A stretch of 64,000 bases of DNA from Bacteroidales bacterium (GTDB taxonomy: Bacteria; Bacteroidota; Bacteroidia; Bacteroidales; UBA932): the NCBI GenBank assembly GCA_017423025.1, contig JAFPGC010000019.1:31049-95048 (forward strand). Reading direction: 5' to 3'. Position 1 is the first letter of the stretch. The number at the start of each line of letters is the position of its first letter. A program made the translations under genes and the position numbers. Shown one piece after another: positions 54,948-63,751 of this stretch. The notes under the pieces are model-generated. The model was given only the letters and a program-made list of their open reading frames with translations, did not search any database and was not told where the DNA came from.

Positions 54948-56302
54948 GCGCTGAAGTCAACTTCTTTGAAGGCCAAGGTGGGGACCAGTTTGGACAGGCA
55001 GGGACGGGCGTCGTCGGCTACCGCCACCAGGTTGTTCCAAAGGGTGAGGAAATTGCCGGTGATGAGCATCTCGCGCACGGGGTGGACTCGTTTGCCATCC
55101 TTGATCAGAAAGCCTTCGATGCCGTAGGAGAAGTTACCCGTCGCGGGGTTGGAATTGCCCCCGTTGAAGCCCGTGACCAGGATTCCGTCGCGCATTTTTG
55201 CCAGGACTTCTTCCTGCGTGCGGCAGCCGCCGAAGGGCAGTACTTTTACGCGGGTGGCGTCTTCGACGGTGGGTTCCATCTCCATCTTGCGGGAAATGTA
55301 AGTATTCAGGAAATAAGTCTTTACCACGCCGTTCTGGATGATGGGCATCTCGCGGGTGGCAACGCCTTCGCTGTCAAAAAGCCGGCAGCCGGTGTCGCCC
55401 GGAGTGCGGGGGGCATCCAGGATGGTGAGGCCTTCGGGGAACAGCTGTTTGCCCAGACTGTCCGTTAAGAAGGAGTTCTTCTGCTGGAGGCTGTAACCAC
55501 CCAGGGCATTGAGTACCAGAGTAACTACTTTTGAGGCACATTCGCTTTCCAGGATAAGGGTGTATTTTCCGCTGGGAACGCCCTGCGGATCCAGCTGCGC
55601 CACGGCCCGCTGGCAGGCTTTCTCTGCACAGTCCTTGAGCTGCAGGTCCTTGAGGCGGGGCGTGGCATCCCACCAGTAACTGGAGAAATGCCGGCCCTCG
55701 GAGTCTTCCACGGTAGATTCGTAGCCGATTTCGAAGGAAGTTTCCGTATGCCGCGCTTCCAGCCCCTGGGAGTCCAGGGTAAGGCTGTCGAAGACGGAAT
55801 CGCTGTATTCGCCTTCCTCGGAGATGAGTTTCCAGGAGTTTCCGGGATGAGCGGAGGAGAGGCGGGGCCAGGCCATGGAGCTCAGGGCCATTTCTCTCCG
55901 CTTTTCGGCGGTGAGAGATTCATACTCTGTGTCATACAGGCCCAGTTCTCGGCCGGTGACGGCGTCCTTGGCCAGGCGCTCGGGGGCGGGGAGGGCGCGG
56001 AAGGCATCGGCCTCCAGCATTTTGACCGTGCCGATGGCTTCGCGGATGAAGGCTTCCAGGCCTTCCTTCTCCAGACGGTTGGACGAGAAGGAGCCGAACC
56101 GGCCCTCGACGAACAGCTGCAATTGCAGGCTGCGGTCCAGGGCATGGGCGGTCTTATCCACTTCTCCATTGAGAAGGCCCACCAGGTTCATGAGGCTCTT
56201 GGTAAGGGTGATGCGCACGGCATCGGCCCCCTGCTGCATGGCAAAAGCAAGGCAATGCTTGGCCAGGGTTATCTCTTCTTGGGTAAGTATGGCTTTCTCC
56301 AT
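54944..56302 (-). CDS. tldE: TldE/PmbA-like subunit of a TldD/TldE metalloprotease
   Basis: 452 residues. It shares the TldD/PmbA fold but lacks the HExxxH metal site; it carries PmbA-type landmarks such as GREL at the middle and GGNSNPATGNFSYGIEGFLI with VREMLITGNFLTLW at the end. With TldD it forms a heterodimeric peptidase that degrades unfolded peptides or matures modified ones. It starts 1 bp after tldD. tldE is used here in the sense of pmbA. Confidence 0.93.
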   Translation of the reverse strand: MEKAILTQEEITLAKHCLAFAMQQGADAVRITLTKSLMNLVGLLNGEVDKTAHALDRSLQLQLFVEGRFGSFSSNRLEKEGLEAFIREAIGTVKMLEADAFRALPAPERLAKDAVTGRELGLYDTEYESLTAEKRREMALSSMAWPRLSSAHPGNSWKLISEEGEYSDSVFDSLTLDSQGLEARHTETSFEIGYESTVEDSEGRHFSSYWWDATPRLKDLQLKDCAEKACQRAVAQLDPQGVPSGKYTLILESECASKVVTLVLNALGGYSLQQKNSFLTDSLGKQLFPEGLTILDAPRTPGDTGCRLFDSEGVATREMPIIQNGVVKTYFLNTYISRKMEMEPTVEDATRVKVLPFGGCRTQEEVLAKMRDGILVTGFNGGNSNPATGNFSYGIEGFLIKDGKRVHPVREMLITGNFLTLWNNLVAVADDARPCLSKLVPTLAFKEVDFSA

Positions 56303-56303
56303 G

Positions 56304-57740
56304 CTATTCTCCTCCTACCGTTAGTTTGCCAATTAGCACCGTGGGAATGCCGCAGCTCACGGGAGCGGACTGTTCCTTGCCGCAAGTCCAGGCGCCGGGG
56401 TCTATGGACAAGTCGTCCGCTACGCCGCGGATGTCGGCCAGGGCGGCGGGACCGTTGCCTATGATGTTGATGTCTTTGACGGGCTGTGTAAGTTTTCCGT
56501 TCTCAATAAGATAGCCGGATTTTACATAGAAAGTGAAATCGCCTTCCCCAATCTGTACCTGGCCGTTGGCGAATTCGTCCACGAAGATGCCTTTTGATAC
56601 CTCGGCCACCAGGTCATCGGCCTTGGCGTTGCCGCTTTCCATATAGGTGGCGCGCATGCGGGGGATGGGGGCGTAGCGGAAGCTTTCGCGGCGGCCGTTT
56701 CCGGTAGGGCGAACTCCGTAGTGGGCGGCCGATATGCGGTCGTGCAGGTACGAGGTAAGCACTCCGTCTTCCACCATGTAGGTCTTCTGTCCCGGGATGC
56801 CCTCGTCGTCGAAGTTGAGGGAACCGCGGTTGCCGCGGAGGGTGCCGTCGTCTATGATCTGGATGCCCTTGGGGCAGATCTGCTGCCCCATCTTATCGGC
56901 AAAGATGGAGGTGCCTTTGCGGTTGAAATCGGCCTCGAAGGCATGGCCCATGGCTTCGTGGAGGAGGATGCCGGAAGCACCGGCGCCCATGACTACGGGC
57001 ATCTGGCCTCCCTTGGGGCGTTTGGCGGCGAAGCGGTCGTCGATGCCTTTCACTACGTCGGAGGCCATTTCCTGAACCAGGCTGTCGGTGAGCATCTCGG
57101 CTCCGCAGCGGAAGCTTCGGGAGGTAGATTTGTTCTCTGTGAGATTACCCTGTTTGAAGACCACGGAAAGCGATACGCTGCCCATGGGCCGGGTGTCCCA
57201 TTTGAGCTCTTTCTGGGAGTTATACATGAGGATGTTGCTCACCTGAAACGCCAGATTCACAATGACTTTCACTATGCGGGCGTCGCGGCGTCGGACATCG
57301 GCCTCCAACTTTTGCAGGAAGGGGAGGAAGGTGCTCATGGGGGCACCGCGCCAGGGCTGCAGAATGGGGTAGCGGTCTGCGTTGGGATTGGGCTCTCCCC
57401 GGCTGGGGTTACGCGTGCCGTAGGGACTGACTTCGGCCGCCGAGGACGCAATCTGCGCTGCTGCCCGGGCCGATGCCAGCATGTCTTCCCACGCTGTGCT
57501 TTCGGAATAGGCGTAGCCGGTCTTTTCTCCGCTGAGAACGCGGACGCCTACGCCAAAATCGATATGGTTTCCTCCGGAAGTGACCGCGCCGTCTCGTAGC
57601 AGCAGACTTCCGTAGGTGGTGTTTTCAAAGTAAAGATCGGCATAGCCCCCGCCGGTGGCCAGGGCTTCGCCTATGAGTTTGTCCAGGGCGGGAACATCCA
57701 CCTGGAACACATTCAGATAGTAATTCTTCTCTCCAATCAT
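56304..57740 (-). CDS. tldD: TldD zinc metalloprotease subunit
   Basis: 478 residues. The metal motif HEAMGH (HExxxH, in LLHEAMGHAFEADF, around residue 260) is intact, as are VGVRVLSGEKTGYAYS near the N-terminus and VQIGEGDFTFYVKSGYLIE with IIGNGPAALADI near the end. In E. coli TldD/TldE matures microcin B17 and degrades the CcdA antitoxin. The start overlaps the zeta-like gene stop as ATGA, so the two are translationally coupled. Confidence 0.95.
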   Translation of the reverse strand: MIGEKNYYLNVFQVDVPALDKLIGEALATGGGYADLYFENTTYGSLLLRDGAVTSGGNHIDFGVGVRVLSGEKTGYAYSESTAWEDMLASARAAAQIASSAAEVSPYGTRNPSRGEPNPNADRYPILQPWRGAPMSTFLPFLQKLEADVRRRDARIVKVIVNLAFQVSNILMYNSQKELKWDTRPMGSVSLSVVFKQGNLTENKSTSRSFRCGAEMLTDSLVQEMASDVVKGIDDRFAAKRPKGGQMPVVMGAGASGILLHEAMGHAFEADFNRKGTSIFADKMGQQICPKGIQIIDDGTLRGNRGSLNFDDEGIPGQKTYMVEDGVLTSYLHDRISAAHYGVRPTGNGRRESFRYAPIPRMRATYMESGNAKADDLVAEVSKGIFVDEFANGQVQIGEGDFTFYVKSGYLIENGKLTQPVKDINIIGNGPAALADIRGVADDLSIDPGAWTCGKEQSAPVSCGIPTVLIGKLTVGGE

Positions 57741-58414
57741 TTCTCTTCCTGGTAAGGTACGCCATCGTGTGCGACGGGGGCCTTGGCAATCTCCTTGGCT
57801 ATGTATTCCGTCACGTCCTTGATGGTGTTAGGGGATTCCGCGTGGTCGGTAACCAGGCTCTTGACCAGGTTGTATCGCTCCATGTCGCGGATGATAAGCC
57901 CCTTCTTGGACCCTTCGGCTATGATGTCGAAGGGCGGGTTGGAATTGTCGGCCAGAATCCACTTGTCGCAGGTTTGCATGTAGTCGTGGAACAAGTAGTG
58001 CAGGCCCATGTTGTAGCGGCGCCGGATGGTTTCTTCCGGGATGTCGTGTCCTCCGGCCTTCACCCGGGCTGCTACGCGCTGAATGGCGATGTCCGGGCTT
58101 TTGAGCCAGAAATACAGGACGGTGACATAGTAACCTTTTTCCTGGGCGTTACGGGTCATTTTGAGCAAGGCACGCGTAGCCAGGGTGGTTTCTATGCAAA
58201 AGTCTTCCCGCCGGTCAAAGAGGTACTTGACCTTGCGCATCATCAGGCGGCTGGCCGTGATGTAGGCGCTTTCCGGCGAGAAAGGCGCCAGATGTTTGGC
58301 GAATTCGTCCGAATTCACAAATTCACTGCAGTCCAGCAGCTCCGGGAGCACGCCGTACGAGGCCGTCGTTTTCCCGGAGCCGTTAGGACCGCTAATGATG
58401 TATAATCTTGGCAC
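57737..58414 (-). CDS. Zeta-toxin-like P-loop kinase
   Basis: 225 residues. Walker A GPNGSGKTT at residues 9-17, then NSDEFAKHLAPF and an FCIETTLATRALL segment that matches the zeta-toxin/UDP-GlcNAc kinase-like pattern. No epsilon-type antitoxin gene is adjacent. Chromosomal zeta-like proteins are common in Bacteroidota and need not be toxic; a small-molecule kinase is equally possible. It lies 6 bp downstream of the transporter gene. Confidence 0.82.
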   Translation of the reverse strand: MPRLYIISGPNGSGKTTASYGVLPELLDCSEFVNSDEFAKHLAPFSPESAYITASRLMMRKVKYLFDRREDFCIETTLATRALLKMTRNAQEKGYYVTVLYFWLKSPDIAIQRVAARVKAGGHDIPEETIRRRYNMGLHYLFHDYMQTCDKWILADNSNPPFDIIAEGSKKGLIIRDMERYNLVKSLVTDHAESPNTIKDVTEYIAKEIAKAPVAHDGVPYQEEK

Positions 58415-58420
58415 GTTGAC

Positions 58421-60100
58421 TTATGCAGTAGCGGCTTCCAGTTTCTTGAGCATGGAGAACATCACCAGGCCGGAGATGACGCACAGGGCCATCAGGACAG
58501 TCCAGTTGACCCACAGGGGCACGTTGTTCCACAGCATGGAAGGAATGGAGCTAAGGTAGTTGCCAATGGCAGTGGCGGCGAACCACAGACCCATCATCAG
58601 ACCCTTGAACTTGGGCGGAGCTACCTTGGAAACGAAGGAGATGCCCATGGGGCTCAGGAGCAGCTCGGCAAATGTGAGCACCAGGTACGTGGAGATGAGG
58701 TAGGTAGGTACCACGGGATCCGGGGAGACACCACCTACATTCACCAGCTCGGACGGAGCCGGCTGTCCATTGGAAGCGGCCAGCATAATCAGGTAGCCGA
58801 GGGCAGCCACGAACATACCCATGCCAATCTTTCTGGGAGCAGAAGGCTCCTTGCCCTTGTTCGCCAGGGATGCGAAGATGGCCATGGAAATGGGCGTGAG
58901 AGCTACTACGAAGAAGGGATTGAACTGCTGGAACTGCTGGGGCAGGATGTTGATAACCTCGTCCATGCCTGCATAAAGGAGATAGGCACCGGCCCACAGG
59001 GCTACCGTTACGATACCGCTGATGACCTTACCCTTCTGGGTCTCGGACTGGAAGGTGCTGAACAGGGTGTAAACGGATACGGCGATGAGGGCGAGGGACC
59101 AGATGTTGAACCCAATCTTGAGCGGGCCGGAAACGGTGCTCTGGGTGTAGTCACGGGCAAAGTACGTGAGCGAGGAACCGTTCTGGTGGAAAGCCATCCA
59201 GAAGAAGATAACCACGGCAAACACGAAGATGAGAGCCACAATGCGGTCCTTGGTCTGCTTGGGAGTGAGTTCCACCATGGGGGCATTGCTCTTGGCGGCC
59301 TGGTGGGCGTTCACGTCGGCGTGCTTGAACCAGCTGCGGCAGCCCAGGTAAATGGCGATGGAAATGATGAGGGACACACAAGCTACGGCAAAGCCCAGGT
59401 TGTAGGCGGTGGCCAGGTTGTTAATGTAGTACTGGCTGAAGTCCGTGAGGTTCATGGCCGTAACATTGGCACCGGGCATACCGGCCTGGAGGGACTCCAG
59501 GAGGCTGGTGTCAGAAAGGGATCCGGCTAGGTACTGGTGAGCCAGTGCGGGGATATCGGCCTTGTAAATGAGACCGGCCTTGGCCAGATGGCTGTTGGTG
59601 AGAGCCGTGGCGGCGGTAGGGGCGAACATGGCGCCGATGTTGATGGCCATGTAGAAGAGGGAGAAGGCGCTGTCGCGCTTGGCACTGTACTGGGGATCGT
59701 CATAGAGATTGCCCACCAGGACCTGCAGGTTACCCTTGAACAGGCCGGTACCCACGGCGATGAGCAGCAGGGCGCCGATCATCAGGGTGAGGGCGAACCC
59801 GCGCGCTGCGAAGGCGTCCGTCGGGATGGCGAGGCACAGGTAGCCGGCGAACATCACGCAGACACCGGTGATGACGCACTTGCCGAAACCAATCTTATCG
59901 GCCAGCCAGCCGCCTACGACGGGCATGAAGTACACGGCTGCCAGGAAGATGGCGTAGAACTGGCCCGCGGCAGCGGCCGAGAAGCCGAACTTGGCCTGCA
60001 GGAAGAGCAGGAAGATGGCCAGCATGGTGTAGTAGCCGAAGCGTTCACCAGTGTTGGCTAGTGCCAGGGCAAATAAGCCCTTAGGTTGTCCTTTAAACAT
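58421..60100 (-). CDS. POT-family proton-dependent oligopeptide transporter
   Basis: 559 residues from ATG 60100 (an upstream frame passes through the GC-rich hairpin and is rejected). The N-terminal LANTGERFGYYTMLAIFLLF contains the ExxERxxYY-like motif of POT carriers (here ERFGYY). Another family stretch is KGNLQVLVGNLY. About 14 membrane segments. It imports di- and tripeptides with protons. With PepD, encoded upstream in the same run, it forms a peptide uptake and hydrolysis pair. Confidence 0.93.
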   Translation of the reverse strand: MFKGQPKGLFALALANTGERFGYYTMLAIFLLFLQAKFGFSAAAAGQFYAIFLAAVYFMPVVGGWLADKIGFGKCVITGVCVMFAGYLCLAIPTDAFAARGFALTLMIGALLLIAVGTGLFKGNLQVLVGNLYDDPQYSAKRDSAFSLFYMAINIGAMFAPTAATALTNSHLAKAGLIYKADIPALAHQYLAGSLSDTSLLESLQAGMPGANVTAMNLTDFSQYYINNLATAYNLGFAVACVSLIISIAIYLGCRSWFKHADVNAHQAAKSNAPMVELTPKQTKDRIVALIFVFAVVIFFWMAFHQNGSSLTYFARDYTQSTVSGPLKIGFNIWSLALIAVSVYTLFSTFQSETQKGKVISGIVTVALWAGAYLLYAGMDEVINILPQQFQQFNPFFVVALTPISMAIFASLANKGKEPSAPRKIGMGMFVAALGYLIMLAASNGQPAPSELVNVGGVSPDPVVPTYLISTYLVLTFAELLLSPMGISFVSKVAPPKFKGLMMGLWFAATAIGNYLSSIPSMLWNNVPLWVNWTVLMALCVISGLVMFSMLKKLEAATA

Positions 60101-60140
60101 AAATGTTAATTTATTTTTAACGTTAACCCCCTCCCGAAAC

Positions 60141-60159
60141 CCCTCCCCTCGGGGGAGGG
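60141..60159 (-). terminator. GC-rich hairpin between pepD and the POT transporter gene
   Basis: CCCTCCCC (60141-60148) pairs perfectly with GGGGAGGG (60152-60159), loop TCG. No T run follows on -, so it is a pause site or repeat rather than a clear terminator. The neighbouring CGAAACCCCTCCCC resembles part of the 24961 element. Confidence 0.45.
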
Positions 60160-60190
60160 ACTTATTGGGAGCAGGATTCAATGTTGGTGA

Positions 60191-61657
60191 TTATTTCACG
60201 GGGATATTGGCGAGGATGGCCTTGAGGTACTCCCAGGTACGGGCCACGGCGGCGATGTTGACACGCTCGTCCGGGCTGTGAGGGTACTTGATGGTGGGGC
60301 CGATGGAGACCATTTCCCAGTTGGGATACTTGGCACCCATGATGGCGCATTCCAGACCGCCGTGGGTGGCCATGATCTTCATGGGCTTGCCATAGACCTT
60401 CTGGTACTGGTCCATGCACACCTTGTTGATCTCGGTGCCCAGCTTGGGCGTCCAGCCGGAGTATCCGCCCTTGAAGACGATGCTGTCGGCACCTGCCAGC
60501 TCGAAGATGCAGCGGACACGGGTGGCCAGGGCTTCCTTGGCGCTGTCAACGGCGCTGCGCATGAGGCTGGTGACGGTGATCTTGCCCTTTTCCGTGCGCA
60601 CGATGGCCATGTTGATGGAGGTCTCGGTGAGGCCTTCCATGGCCTGGCTCATGCGGATGACGTTGGAGGGGCAGGCGAGGAGAGCCTTGACGGCACGGAG
60701 CATCACGCTGCCCTGGATGAACTTATCGGCAGCGGGGCATTCCTTCACAAAGAGGGCGGCGGAAGGGTCGCTCTCCTGGAACTCGGCCTTGATCTGGGCG
60801 AAGATGTTCTCTACCATCTTCTTCACGGCTTCCACGTTTTCCTGGGGAACCACTATCTCGGCCTCGGCCTCGAACGGGATGGCGTTGCGGAGGCTGCCGC
60901 CGGTAAAGCTGGCGACTTTGACCCCAAACATCTCCATCACGGGCAGGAGCATCCGGGCCATGGCCTTGTTGGCGTTGGCGCGGTACAGGGAGATGTCCAT
61001 GCCGGAGTGACCGCCCTGCAGGCCCTTGACGGTGATGATCATGCCCTTGTGGCGGATCGGAGTCTTATATTTGTGATACTTGAATTCGGCAATGGCATCC
61101 AGGCCGCCGGCGCAACCTACGCAGAGTTCGCCTTCTTCTTCGGAGTCCAGGTTCAGGAGAATGTCTCCCTTGAGGACGCCGGGCTTGAGGCTGTTGGCGC
61201 CGCCCATGCCGGTTTCTTCATTGTAGGTAACCAGCACTTCGATGGGTCCGTGCTTCACGGAAGGGTCTTCCAGGGCGGCGAGGCTCAGGGCTACGCCAAT
61301 TCCGTTATCGGCCCCCAGGGTGGTGCGGTCCGCCGTCACCCACTCGCCGTCTACATAGGCGCTGATGGGGTCCTTGAGGAAGTCATGGGTGCTGTCGGAG
61401 GTCTTCTGAGGGACCATGTCCATGTGGCCCTGGAGGATGACGCCCTTGCGATTTTCCATTCCGGGGGTGGCGGGCACGCGGATGATCACGTTGCTGCAGT
61501 TGCCCTTGCCGTCCTTGATGGTTTCGAAGCCGTGGGAAACACCCCAGTTGTACAGGTGCTCGATGACTTTCTCCTCGTGATGGGAGGGGCGGGGAATCTG
61601 GGTGAGAGCGTAGAAGTTCTTCCAGACTACCTTGGGTTCAAGATCTTGAATGCTCAT
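60191..61657 (-). CDS. pepD: Aminoacyl-histidine dipeptidase (cytosolic non-specific dipeptidase, M20 family)
   Basis: 488 residues. Metal ligands of M20 peptidases are visible: LQGHMDMV (His, Asp), LGADNGIGVALSL (bridging Asp), NEETGMGGA (catalytic Glu and metal Glu), and a C-terminal ATHGGLECAIMGAK with a metal His. It splits dipeptides such as Xaa-His in the cytoplasm. Length fits E. coli PepD (485). Position next to a POT transporter supports peptide use. Confidence 0.95.
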   Translation of the reverse strand: MSIQDLEPKVVWKNFYALTQIPRPSHHEEKVIEHLYNWGVSHGFETIKDGKGNCSNVIIRVPATPGMENRKGVILQGHMDMVPQKTSDSTHDFLKDPISAYVDGEWVTADRTTLGADNGIGVALSLAALEDPSVKHGPIEVLVTYNEETGMGGANSLKPGVLKGDILLNLDSEEEGELCVGCAGGLDAIAEFKYHKYKTPIRHKGMIITVKGLQGGHSGMDISLYRANANKAMARMLLPVMEMFGVKVASFTGGSLRNAIPFEAEAEIVVPQENVEAVKKMVENIFAQIKAEFQESDPSAALFVKECPAADKFIQGSVMLRAVKALLACPSNVIRMSQAMEGLTETSINMAIVRTEKGKITVTSLMRSAVDSAKEALATRVRCIFELAGADSIVFKGGYSGWTPKLGTEINKVCMDQYQKVYGKPMKIMATHGGLECAIMGAKYPNWEMVSIGPTIKYPHSPDERVNIAAVARTWEYLKAILANIPVK

Positions 61658-61681
61658 TGTGTTAATATGTTTTTATTAGGT

Positions 61682-62683
61682 TTATTTTCCGTATTGGCTC
61701 TCGCGGCCCAGCTGGTACACGGGTATGCGGGCGGTGACGAGAGGCTTGGCGTCCTGCGTGAAAGTGACCTTGCACACCATAGGGGTGCGGAAGCGCAGGG
61801 GATTGGTTTTACCGCGGCGCTGGCTGGCCGATTCGTCTGAGGCCGGCTGGGTGCTCTCCTCTTCCAAATAAAGGTAATAGGGTACGCCGCGGGTGGTGCC
61901 TTCGGTGGCAAAGCCGTCGTCCATCAGGCGGAAAACCAGATAACGCTGGGTGCCGGCTCCGGCCGAAGGGACAACCTCGAAGCAGCCGTTGAAGGTCTTG
62001 GTGACGGTATATCCTTCGAACAGGGCCAGGTACTCCTTCTCCAGACGGTCGATTTCTTTGAGAGCCACCTCCATGGAGTTGCCGTAGAAGTTGGCGTCCG
62101 TATTGCCCGTAATGATGTTCATGCGCTCTTTCCTAAGGTGCAGGATGACCTCGGCAGCCTCGGAGGCTTTGTCTTCCAGGGTTTTCTCCACCATCACTTT
62201 GTGCTCAATGGGCATGTTTACCAGGCCGGTGTCGGTCTGGACCTCCTTGTACTCAATGACGATGGTGGGCTTTTCCGTGTCTGTGGTAAGGGCTCCGTTG
62301 AAAGAGGCCGATGTCTTGCCCGGGAAGCGCCAGGCCTGAAGCTCGGCTTCTGCCTTCTCGGGGAAACTCACCAGTCCCTGTGCACTGAGTGCCAGCAGGG
62401 TGGAATTCTCTGCGTCGGTGGTGTACCAGGCGGTGGGATCAGCCTCGGTACGGGGGATGAGCGTGGCCTTGGTGACCACGGAATTTACCTGGTCTTTCTG
62501 GCGGGCCTCCATATTGAGGAGCTTCTGGGCAAAGGAGGCGTAGGGTCCGGCGAAAAAGCTCTCCTGCCGGGCTTCCACCTGAACGGTGATAGTGGTGCGG
62601 GGAAGCGCATAGTAAACTTCCTGTGCCTGGAGCGAAGAGAAGCTCAGGCTTAAAAGGGCAATGAGGATGAATAGTCTTTTCAT
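61682..62683 (-). CDS. DUF4831-family exported protein
   Basis: 333 residues from ATG 62683, which overlaps the acyltransferase stop as ATGA (a Met two codons upstream is less likely). Signal peptide ending SLQAQ. The rest is beta-rich with YYALPRTTITVQVEARQE and a TGNTDANFYGNSMEVALKEI segment, matching DUF4831 proteins of Bacteroidota. No function is known to me. Translational coupling to a lipid A acyltransferase suggests an envelope role. Confidence 0.82.
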   Translation of the reverse strand: MKRLFILIALLSLSFSSLQAQEVYYALPRTTITVQVEARQESFFAGPYASFAQKLLNMEARQKDQVNSVVTKATLIPRTEADPTAWYTTDAENSTLLALSAQGLVSFPEKAEAELQAWRFPGKTSASFNGALTTDTEKPTIVIEYKEVQTDTGLVNMPIEHKVMVEKTLEDKASEAAEVILHLRKERMNIITGNTDANFYGNSMEVALKEIDRLEKEYLALFEGYTVTKTFNGCFEVVPSAGAGTQRYLVFRLMDDGFATEGTTRGVPYYLYLEEESTQPASDESASQRRGKTNPLRFRTPMVCKVTFTQDAKPLVTARIPVYQLGRESQYGK

Positions 62684-63600
62684 TTCCATCTTTTATGGGT
62701 CCAGAGGTAATTCCAGGGTTGTTCTTCCAGGTCTACCTCCAGAAGTTGATAATATCGTTTGGTAATATCCAGGGCATCCATACCTTTGGCGTGTTCCGTG
62801 ATGGGGATGAAGGTAATGCGGTAGCCGCCTTCTTCCCGGCACTGATAGCTGAGGTACACCACGGCCATGTCCAGTTTGACGGCCAGCCGGGCCGCCGCCG
62901 TGGCGGTTTTGGTTTTCTGGTGCATGAAATCAATCTCGCAATCGTTGCCGTTGTAGGGGTATTGGTCTGCGATGAAATTGTACAGGAACTTCTTTTCCTT
63001 GTTTTCCAGGACGAAGCGGATGATATTGTCCGACGCCACATAGCCGTGGAATCCCTGGTCCATCACCGGTGCGGGCCGGTTGTGGGACATGATGGTTTCC
63101 CAGAGGGGGCTGCTCATGCGGTGGTAGGTAACGGCCAGGAACGCCGGATCCAGGAACATGGGTGCACCGTAGGTATACTCGTTAATGCCGCCGAACAGTT
63201 CCCAGTTGCCCGAATGGGCCTGCAGGATCATGATTTGGGAGGAAGCATCGTAGATTCTCTTCATCTCTTCCGGGTTGGTGATTTCTACGATGTGGCTATC
63301 GTGAAGCCGCTTCCTGCCTTTGGGGCCGCGGCAGGCGCCGAACCAGATCATTTCCGTGAGGACGGTTCCAAAGTGGGTGTAAAAGCGTTTGTTGATGTCT
63401 TTGAGTTCATCATATCGCTTGGCAGGGAAGGAGCGGGCCAGGTTGGTCATGACCACGTCCTGGCGGTAACGCAGGCCGCTTCGGAACAGCCACGCAAGAC
63501 GGCGGCCCCACCAGCGGTGGTAGCCCAGGGGAAGCCGTCCCATCAAGTACAGGATGCCTTCCACGATGCGTGTTCCCAACGATTTTCTTTCCTTACTCAT
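62680..63600 (-). CDS. LpxL/HtrB-type lipid A (Kdo2-lipid A) acyltransferase
   Basis: 306 residues from ATG 63600. A near-N-terminal membrane-associated helix is followed by the lysophospholipid-acyltransferase fold. The expected catalytic H-x(4)-D/E motif fits ILQAHSGNWELFGG (His and Glu five apart), and ADQYPYNGN lies further on. It adds a secondary acyl chain to lipid A at the inner membrane; Bacteroidota usually have few such enzymes and pentaacylated lipid A. It heads the long - strand run, with its own consensus promoter. Confidence 0.9.
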   Translation of the reverse strand: MSKERKSLGTRIVEGILYLMGRLPLGYHRWWGRRLAWLFRSGLRYRQDVVMTNLARSFPAKRYDELKDINKRFYTHFGTVLTEMIWFGACRGPKGRKRLHDSHIVEITNPEEMKRIYDASSQIMILQAHSGNWELFGGINEYTYGAPMFLDPAFLAVTYHRMSSPLWETIMSHNRPAPVMDQGFHGYVASDNIIRFVLENKEKKFLYNFIADQYPYNGNDCEIDFMHQKTKTATAAARLAVKLDMAVVYLSYQCREEGGYRITFIPITEHAKGMDALDITKRYYQLLEVDLEEQPWNYLWTHKRWK

Positions 63601-63606
63601 CAATTT

Positions 63607-63639
63607 ACAAATATAGTCAAAATCCCGCTAAACCCCAAA
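63607..63639 (-). promoter_or_regulatory. Promoter of the lipid A acyltransferase gene
   Basis: On -: TTTG (63639-63636), 20 bp, TATATTTGT (63615-63607); the ATG at 63600 follows 6 bp later, giving a very short leader. Confidence 0.78.
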
Positions 63640-63650
63640 GGGCCGAAAGA

Positions 63651-63683
63651 TTTGTTTTTCAGGAAAATAATGTCTATATTTGC
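63651..63683 (+). promoter_or_regulatory. Promoter of rpsF
   Basis: TTTG (63651-63654), 20 bp, TATATTTGC (63675-63683) on +; divergent from the acyltransferase promoter. Confidence 0.82.
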
Positions 63684-63686
63684 AGT

Positions 63687-63717
63687 CCTTTTTGGGCTTC
63701 CACTGGTCTCAAAAAGG
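63687..63717 (+). promoter_or_regulatory. Hairpin in the rpsF leader
   Basis: CCTTTTTG (63687-63694) pairs perfectly with CAAAAAGG (63710-63717) around a 15-nt loop, right at the expected transcript start. S6 operons are often self-regulated through leader hairpins bound by S6:S18; whether this is such a site is unproven. Confidence 0.45.
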
Positions 63718-63751
63718 CTTAATACATTTATTAACAATTAATTAACAAACA

